The notes under the pieces: generated by a model
Told to the model about the DNA's origin: nothing
The model's database searches: none
The model's input: the letters and a program-made list of their open reading frames with translations, nothing else
Translations under genes and position numbers: made by a program
In this document: positions 7,554 through 16,500 of the stretch, piece after piece
How the letters are laid out: each line of letters begins with the position of its first letter
How positions within the stretch are numbered: position 1 is the first letter of the stretch
Assembly (NCBI GenBank): GCA_944319915.1
Contig: CALUEY010000003.1
Coordinates: 102,475 to 166,474 of the forward strand
Direction: 5' to 3'
Length of the DNA: 64,000 nucleotides
DNA from: an uncultured Prevotella sp.
GTDB taxonomy: Bacteria > Bacteroidota > Bacteroidia > Bacteroidales > Bacteroidaceae

Positions 7554-10500
7554 ATGAAGAAGGTTTTTCGTTTTTTGTGTGTCATGATGATAACGGTCTT
7601 GTTCCCGATGGGGGCGCAGGCCACGAGATACTACGTAACCGTTGACGCCCCACCAGAAGGCACAGGCGCATCGTGGAACGACGCCATGCCGCTGGACACG
7701 GCCATCAGCCGCGCCGTGGCAGGCGACGAGCTGTGGCTCATGGGCTATGCCGATGGTGGGCGCGAATATTCGTATGTGGTGCCTAAGGAGGGCTATGAGC
7801 TCAAGGCCGGCGTCCGCCTCTACGGCGGCTTCGCCGGCACGGAGGCTTCCATCGACGGGCGCGCCGTAATCGACGGCAAGGCTTACCGCATGACCTACCG
7901 CACGGTGCTCACCGCCGACATCAGCCGCAATGACACTGTAGACGCAACAAACCTTATCTTCCCCGCCAACACGTTGCGGCAGGACAATGCCACCCGTGTG
8001 CTCACGCTCAACCTTGAGCGCACCTCAGCGAGCGGCAACCAAAACCAGCAGTCCACCGTGGTGGACGGCATCACCATAGCCCGTGGCCACGCCGACGGCG
8101 GGCAGGGCGGCGGCATCCTCGTCACCGGCCGGGGCGTGAACTACGAGATTCGCCGCTGCTTCTTCATAGAGAACTATGCCGCTGAGGGCGGCGCGCTCTG
8201 CGTGGCTTATGGCGTGCAGGGCGGCATAGTTGACCGCTGCGGCTTCTTCAACAACGCCGCCGGGGCGCGCGGCACGCTCTCCAACTCGGGCGGCGCCATC
8301 AGCCTGCGGGGCGCAGGCACAGTGGTGAACACCGCCGTGTTCAACAACGAAAACGGTGGCATCCTCCTTTCCGGCAATAATGCCCGCGTCATCAACTCCA
8401 CCGTGGTGCGCAACACAGGCTCGGGCATCGATGGCAACTCTTCCACCCAAGTGCTCAACACCGTGGTGTGGGGCAACTCGCTCCTCTCCATGACCGACGA
8501 CGCGCGCCCCGCCTTCAGCCACTCGGCCTACCCCGAGGCCAACCCCGGCGGCACCGACGGCACCGACGGCAATGACAACGTCTACCTTGCAGCCCGCAAC
8601 AACGAGCCCGACGGCCCCCACTTCAGCTCGCCGTCGGTAAAGATTGGCTTCGACACCGACTACCGCATACTCGAGCAGCTCTATCCCCTCTGGACGTGGG
8701 AGCCCATGGAGGCCACGCCGCTCGTTGACGCGGGCGACAACGGGGCTTACACGGAGTCTTACTTCGGCTCTGCCGACCTCGGCGGCAACGCCCGCCAGGC
8801 GGGGAAAAGCATAGACATCGGTGCCTTTGAATACCAGCCCATGGCCGAGGGGCGCATACGCTATGTGCGCCCCGGCGGCACGGGCAGCGGCACGTCGTGG
8901 GCCGACGCCGCCGGCAACATACAGGCCATGATAGACGACCTTGCCGACAACAACCCGCAGCAGCTGCCGGGCGAAGTGTGGGTGGCTGCGGGTGAGTATG
9001 AACCGCAGTCCTACGTAATCAGCGGCATGAACTACTCCGCTTCCTTCCGTATGCGCGACGGCATAAGCGTCTATGGCGGTTTTGCCGGCACAGAGACGTC
9101 GAAGACCGAGCGCGAGATGAGCGGCTCCATGCCGTGGCAGTTCAAGAACACGACGGTGCTCTCCGGCGCATACTACGACCACGCAAACCTTGCCTACGCC
9201 GACGGCCGCTGGACGCTCACCAGCGACTCGCGCCACGTCGTATGGTTTGCCCCCATGCAGGGTGAGCAGGCGTTCGCCCGCGTCACCGTGCTCGACGGCG
9301 TAACCATCCGGGGCGGCTACGCCCAGGGCAACACGGGCCTGGCTGACTTCATGACCGACTGCGGCGCCGGCGTTTACATCGACGGCGAGAACGCCCGCCT
9401 GCAAAACTGCATCGTGAAGGAGAACTACGCCACGGGCAACGGCGGCGGTGTGTGGCTCAAGGATGGGCGCGTGCAGACGTCGCTCATATACAACAACAAC
9501 GCCGAGGCTGCCGGCGGCGCGGTCTACGTGAGCGGCCAGGGTCTCGTGCACCGCTCCATGCTCACCAACAACACGGCGCGCAACGGCGCAGCCGCATACC
9601 TCGACAACAGCGTGGGCGACGGCTCCATCCCCGAGTACCTCGTGCTCTCCACCTGCGTGGTGACCAACAACACCGCCCGAGGCAACGGAGCGGTGTATTG
9701 CGCCCGGGGAGGCGTGCTGCTGCAGAACACCATTGCTAACAACAACTGCATCACCGCCACCGACCTCACCGACCCCAACGCCTCGCAGACCGGCGGCATA
9801 TATATCGACGGCTACGCCCTCGTGGCCAACTCAGTGGTGTGGAACAACCGCATGGGCAGCGACGCACAGACCGCCACAAACATACCCATGTACGCCCGCA
9901 ACCAGTCGGTTGCCACGGTGCGCTTCATGTACAACGCCATGTCGGGCGTGAACAACGCAGTGTGGAACAACACGTTGCAGGAGCAGACGCTCAGTCTCGT
10001 TGACGCCAATCGGGGCATAACGGACAACAGCCAGACCATAGGCCCGCGATTCGCCACCAACACCGGGGCTACAAACTACACCGATGACAACAGCCTGCAA
10101 GGCAAGATTGGAGTGCAGTCAGATTGGAACTCCGCCAACGGCACCGCCATCGACTACTACTGGGAGCCGATAGCCGGCTCCAACCTCTGGGCGCGAGGCA
10201 TGGCCATAGGTCAGTTACCCGCAGAGGTGGTGCTCGCCCCCGAGATAGACATTGAGGGTGGCCTCTTCGACCAGAAACCTGCCGTGGGCGCTTTCCATGT
10301 GGACCGTTCGCCCATAGTGCCTGCGCTGGAGCGCAATGCCGAAAATAAATATAACCTCGTAATCTACGTTGATGCCGACTGCACCGAGCCAGACCACGAT
10401 GGCTCGTCGTGGGCCACGGCCTACCGCTCGGTGAACGACGCCATAAGCTTCTTCGCCGGGCTTACGGAGGATAGCGAGGTAACGGTGCTCAGCGAGGGCT

Positions 10501-13500
10501 CCAAACAACAGCTTGACTGGCGAAGGGGCGTTGACTCCCTCGTCATCCGTGTGCTTGAGGGCAACCTCTGGCCGCGTTATGCCTTTGTAAACGACGACCC
10601 GAAGACCGCCACGCTCGACATCCTCGCCATGCAGAGCGGCAAGCCACTGCGCATCGTAGGCGGCTACCACCGCAACGATGCTGAGAGCCGCAGCGTGGTG
10701 CGCGACCCGCTCACCTACCGCTCGCAGCTCAACGGCAACAACGGCGGCGACTCGCTCGAGGAAGGACTCTACCACGTGGTGACAGTGGAGCCGGGCGCAA
10801 AGGCCGAGCTTGACGGCTTCCACGTAATCAACGGCTACGCCGCCGGGGCGGCGTCGCTCCACTACGGCGCGGGAATGCTCGTGCGCGACGGGGCCGATGT
10901 AACCCTCACCAACTGCATCTTCGAGAACAACACCGCTGCCGAGGGCGCAGCCATCGATGCCCGCAACGCCAAGCTCACCATGCAGAACTGCGTGGTGAAC
11001 AACAATACCAACACCAACACGGCTGCCCCGGTGGTGAACTGCCCCGCAGGAAGCCTCACCATGCAGCACGTGACGATAGTAAACAACATTGGCGCGGCGG
11101 TAAAGGATGAGAAATCGCTCAGCGGTACCTCGTTCTCAAAGGGCAACACCAGCAAGAACAGCATCGACGACGACAAACTGGCCACCACCGGCGCAGAGGG
11201 CGCGGCCAACTTCGCCAACCCCACCAACAGGAGCGGCGCCACCCTCGGCTTCGACACCTACCTCGGAGGCTACTCCTCGTTCCGCCCCCTTACAAGCTCT
11301 GCCCCCGCCGCCGACCTCATCATCAACAAAGGCGGCTCTTCATCCCTCACACACGACATAATGGGCAACGAGCGCAACCTCGGCGGCGTTCCCGACCTCG
11401 GCGCTTACGAGGCCGACTTGCCGCGAGCTGGCAAGGTGATTTATGTCCGCTCGTACAACACGGTGTGGGATGGCGACCGCGAGGAAAGCGATGGTTCGCC
11501 GAGCATGGCCCTCTCCACTGCCGGCGACGGCTCATCGTGGGAGAATGCAATTAATGGCAATGCCGTCTGCGACTTGCAACGTTCTGGCATCACTGAAACT
11601 GATGCTGGCTTTTACATTAATGGCAACGGAACGCTTAGGCTATCTTCACTCGCGTATAAAGAATATGGTGACGGTGGAGGTTATGGCCCCACATCGCGTC
11701 ATTACGATGATTTTTGGAATGGCGTCAACTCGAAGAATGGTTACGGAGATGCGAACTACCGGTATTTTACCATTAAGAACAACCGTGATGAACGCTATGT
11801 AAGCGGTTTGCAATATGCAGTGGAAAAGGCCGCAGAGGCTAATGCCGATTTGCAGCCCGGTGAGGATTCCGTTGAGGTATGGGTGGCTGCTGGCATTTAC
11901 ACTGATTACAAGGGCTTCGTGATGCGTGACCGTGTCCGGGTGCTTGGTGGATTTCCAAAGGATGGAATGCCTGGCGAGGGTGACAGAATCCCGTTGCTTT
12001 CAGATTACATTCCTGCAAGCTCTGAATATGAAACTATCAACAAACGTGACTACGAAACAATACTGCAAATCAGGAAAGAGACACCTGTCACATTTGCCAA
12101 CGGAGGCAATTCTGCATCCGTAAAACAGTGGGTCAACAACCTTGGACAGACGCGTAAGTATGTGCTGTATCAGCCGGATGTCTGCATGCCAACATGGGAC
12201 AAGGCAGGCGACAGTAACACAGGCGGAAATGTTTATCGTTACCTCAATGATGCTAACCGTGACCCCAATTATGTTGAATACCGTGGTGTGACGTGGGATG
12301 GCTTCACCGTGCGACATGGCTATATACGCAGCTATTACTCAAATCGTGATGGCGGAGCTGGCATAAGGGCTTTCCGAGGGGTGACGCTGCAAAACATGGT
12401 AATCACCCACAACTGCAATGTACACAACAACCGCAACCGTGGCGGTGGCCTTTATATGGATGGCGAGAACAGTCGCATTAACAACAGCTTCATCCTAAAT
12501 AACTATCTTGGAACTGCGGGCGAGAGCATGGGCGGGGGCGCTTACATCATCGTGGGTACGGGCTACAACCTTGTGGTGGCCAATAACCATTGTTCCTATT
12601 CTGGCGGAGGCTTGTTCATGGAGCGCGCCTCTTTCTTCAACAACACGGTGGCATACAACAGGGCAAACAATTTTGGCTCCGGCCTTTCGCAGTGGTCTGG
12701 TTCCACCGCATCAACAAGGCTTGAGCTTTACAATTGTATATTTTATGGCAACGAGGGTGCCAGTGTTCTTTTTTCCAATGCTCCCGGAACATTCCAGCCT
12801 GCGTATAACTGTTACGTGCAAGGTACGATTAGCGGATTGAGTGATAAGTTTAATGGCAACGGCAACTTCACAGGCAGTGATGCCAATTCAAACCCGTTTG
12901 CGGGAGCAAGCAACGCCCGTTATAGCAATGATTATCGTTTGGCCGCTAATAGCTCATGCGTGAACCACGGAACGTTGGAGGCTGGCGATATCGTCATAAA
13001 CTTGCCCGAGACCGACATGGACTACACTGCCCGCATTAAGGACTGTACTGTCGACATCGGCGCATACGAACGAGACAACCAGGACAACACTCAGCCAGAG
13101 ACGTATGGCAACACGCGGACATATTACGTTACGCAGAATGGTGCAGGTACGTCGAGCGGCAACTCGCTCGCCAATGCTGCCTGCGCCGACAAGTTGCAAA
13201 CCGTGCTCAATGCCGCTGGCGAGTTGAAGAGAAGCAATCCGCAGCTGGATGTAGTGGTGAAGGTGGCCGGCTACGAGAGCTTCGTTTATCATGCCAACAC
13301 TCTTGCCGACGACCGCGACCCAGTAAGCTATAGCTACGTAATTCCTTGCGGTGTCCGTGTAGAGGGCGGCTATAGCGACGAGGATAATAACTGGCGCGAT
13401 GACGGCAGCCGCGACGTGATGCGCAACAAAACCGTGCTCAGCGCGATAAGGCAAGCCACCGAGACCACGCAGGAGGTGCAGGGCTACCATACAGTTACCT

Positions 13501-16500
13501 TTGAGGAACTGCCCGAAGGGTGGACTGGCGGCGAGACCATCATCGACGGCCTGTGGCTCACCGACGGCTCGGCCACGTCGCTGGCCGGAGCAGGCAACCC
13601 CAACACGCGGGGTGGCGGTGCCATCGTTCCCGCCGGGGCGCACGTGAGGAACTGCATCGTTGAGGGCTGCGAGGCCATCGACGGCGGCGGGCTCTACCTG
13701 ATGCCCGGCGCAACGGTCAGCGGCACGGCCGTGCTGCGCAACACCGCCACGAGCGGCGGCGGTATCTATGCCGACAACACCGATGCCGCTGAGGACAGCC
13801 GTGCCCACATCATCTCATGCACCATTGCCGACAACACTGCCGACGACGGCGGCGGCCTCTACCTTGAGGACGGCGCGGCCATGAGCGTTAACACCGTGAT
13901 TTGGGGCAACGAGGCCCCCTCGGGCCGCAACGTGAGCGGTGTTGGTACGGAGCGTTTTGCCGACAGTCGCCTTGCCACCGTGTTCGGTGATGTGAACGAT
14001 GGCGAGTATTATCCATTCAACGACTGCTTCATTGAGAGCCAGGAGATGCCCTCCGACTTCGAGAACGCCTCCATGACGGGCGACTCCACCGTTTACTTTG
14101 CCGACAGCTACCGCCGCTTGAAGGAGTTCTCGCCCCTCGTGAAGCACGGCGTTAGCGACGCTTATCAAGATGCCCTCGCCACCGAGTTCGGCATCAGCGC
14201 GCAGGATGTGCAGTCCATCGACCGCAGCCAGCAGTTGGAGCGCATCGATGCCGGTGCCTTTGCCTACGATGGCGGCGTGCTGCCCACAAAACACTTCACC
14301 CGCCTCTTCGTTTCGCAGACGGCCAATGTGAAGCTCAGTGACGAAAGCCAGATGATGAACTACCTTGGCCGCACGTTCTACACCTCGTTCGCCACCATCG
14401 ACGATGCCCTGGCCTACATCCGACAGCAGCGTGAGGATGGGCATTACCTCAACACGGAGTTCGAGATTCTCGTGAGCGGCGGCACCTATAAGCCCGCCAC
14501 GCAGCGCGAGACAACCGCCGACGTGGCTTACGACCAGCGTCTCTACTCCTTTGCCGTTCCCCATGGGGTGAAGATATATGGAGGTTTCAGCGGCACTGAA
14601 CTTATCTCTTCCGACGGTGTAGAGAGCATCAGTTGCGCCGATGGCTCTACCTTGAAGCTTGCAGCCGATGACAACATCTATGACATAATAGATGACCGCG
14701 TGTATTCCGACTTCAACCAGAACGGCATCAAAGAGGCCTGGGAGCTGGCCAACCAGACCATCCTCTCGGGCAACATCAACGTATCGGCCACGGCGAGCAA
14801 CGTCTACCACGTGGTTTACTCCGATGCCACCGGCGTAAGCGACCCCATGCCCGTGACGCTCGACGGACTCACCGTGATGAACGGCGAAACGAGCAATGTG
14901 CTTTCAGAAGTATCGCAGAGCAACGAGCAGGGCCGTGGCGGCGGCATCTATTCCGATGGCGTGGGCTACACGCTCAGCCGCTGCCGACTGATGAACAACT
15001 ACGGAGTGCGGGGCGGGGCAGTCTTTGTGCGCGACGCCAGGCTCAACGTAGTGGGCAGCATCTTCGCCGGCAATGGCTGGTCTGCCAACATGACGGCACC
15101 AGAGCTTCCTGATATTTCTGGCACTACCCAGCCCGCCCGCGGCGGAGCCATCTTCCTTGCGGGCATCAATTATGACGGTACTTCGCTCCATGCAGTAAAC
15201 TCGCTCTTCGTGAACAACGAGACCACAGGGCAGGGCGGTGCCATAGGCACAAACTTCGCCGAGGGCGTTATCACCAACGTAGACCCGCGGCTCGACATCA
15301 TTAACTGTACCTTCGCCCGCAACAAGGCCCAGACCAATGCCGTGCTCTACAACCACAACGGCAAGAGCCACATCACCAACACCCTCATCTGGGGCAACGA
15401 AAGCCAAGGCTATGACACAGAGACCGACGCAGCCCACGTAGCCATCAGCTACTCGGCTTCCGACTACGATTATAAGGGATTGTTCGTCCAAGACGACGCA
15501 AACTACAACATCCTGCTCGACAAAGAAAACAACTCACCATCCGGCCCGCGCTTCGTCAAGCCAGCTGCCACGGCGGGCATTGGCGGCAACGATGCCACCG
15601 ACCTTTGGAACCCTGCCGCCATATCGGTTGTCACCGATGCCGGCAACGGGCAGATGAACACAGATGACAATATTACAGGTGCGTATGGAAATTGGTTTGG
15701 CGGTGCAGGGCTTGTTGGCTATGCCGACCAATACATGGGTACTCCTGATTATCTGCGCTACTCCGGTCCGGTAGACCCGAAAACCGGCAAAACAGGCGCC
15801 TGCCCCATTGACATCGGTGCTTACGAGTATCAGTATGTGTCTAACTTCCAGACCATGACCGCCATCTACGTGGCCACCGAGGATGCCGGCAACCGCAGCG
15901 GCAACAGTTGGGCAAACGCCACGAGCGACCTGCGCGGTGCCATCGCCGGAGCCTCCAACCCGGCGCAGAATGACGGCACCCGCACCATATATGTGCGCGA
16001 TGGCGACTACTCGCTGCCGCGCCTCTCGGCCAGGCAGGCTTACGTTCTGTTGATGGCCAAGAGCGACCTTTCCGACTCGCTCGTCATCAAAGGCTCTTGC
16101 ACCGGCGTGGCCCATACGCAGGACTTCGGCAACCAGACCGTGGTGCGCAACCACCCGAATGCTGGCAAGGCTGAAAATCTGTTCAGCGTGAATGCGAACG
16201 AGAAGGTCGTGGTGATAGAGGGCTTTACGTTCATCAATGGCGATGGGCGTGGCATGGAAGTAGCCACTGATGCAGACGGCACGTTCACCCTGAAGAACGG
16301 CGCACTGCGCGCCAACGGTACCGATGGTATGCACATCGGCACCAACAACGGCTCTGTGCTCATTTACAACACCCTCTTTGCCGACAACGCCCAGGCTGGT
16401 CTCACCCCCAATGGCACAACCACGCTCGTGAACACCACCTTCGCCAACAACGGCACAGACCTCCAAAATCTCTCAGCCCTCTCAATCTACAACACAGTCT

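Noticed and set aside
8025-9551. Long minus-strand open frame (508 codons) opposite the giant gene, and similar long antisense frames elsewhere
   Set aside because: GC-rich coding DNA with biased codons leaves the opposite strand open. The translations are low-complexity Val/Ala/His-rich and lack signals or domains.
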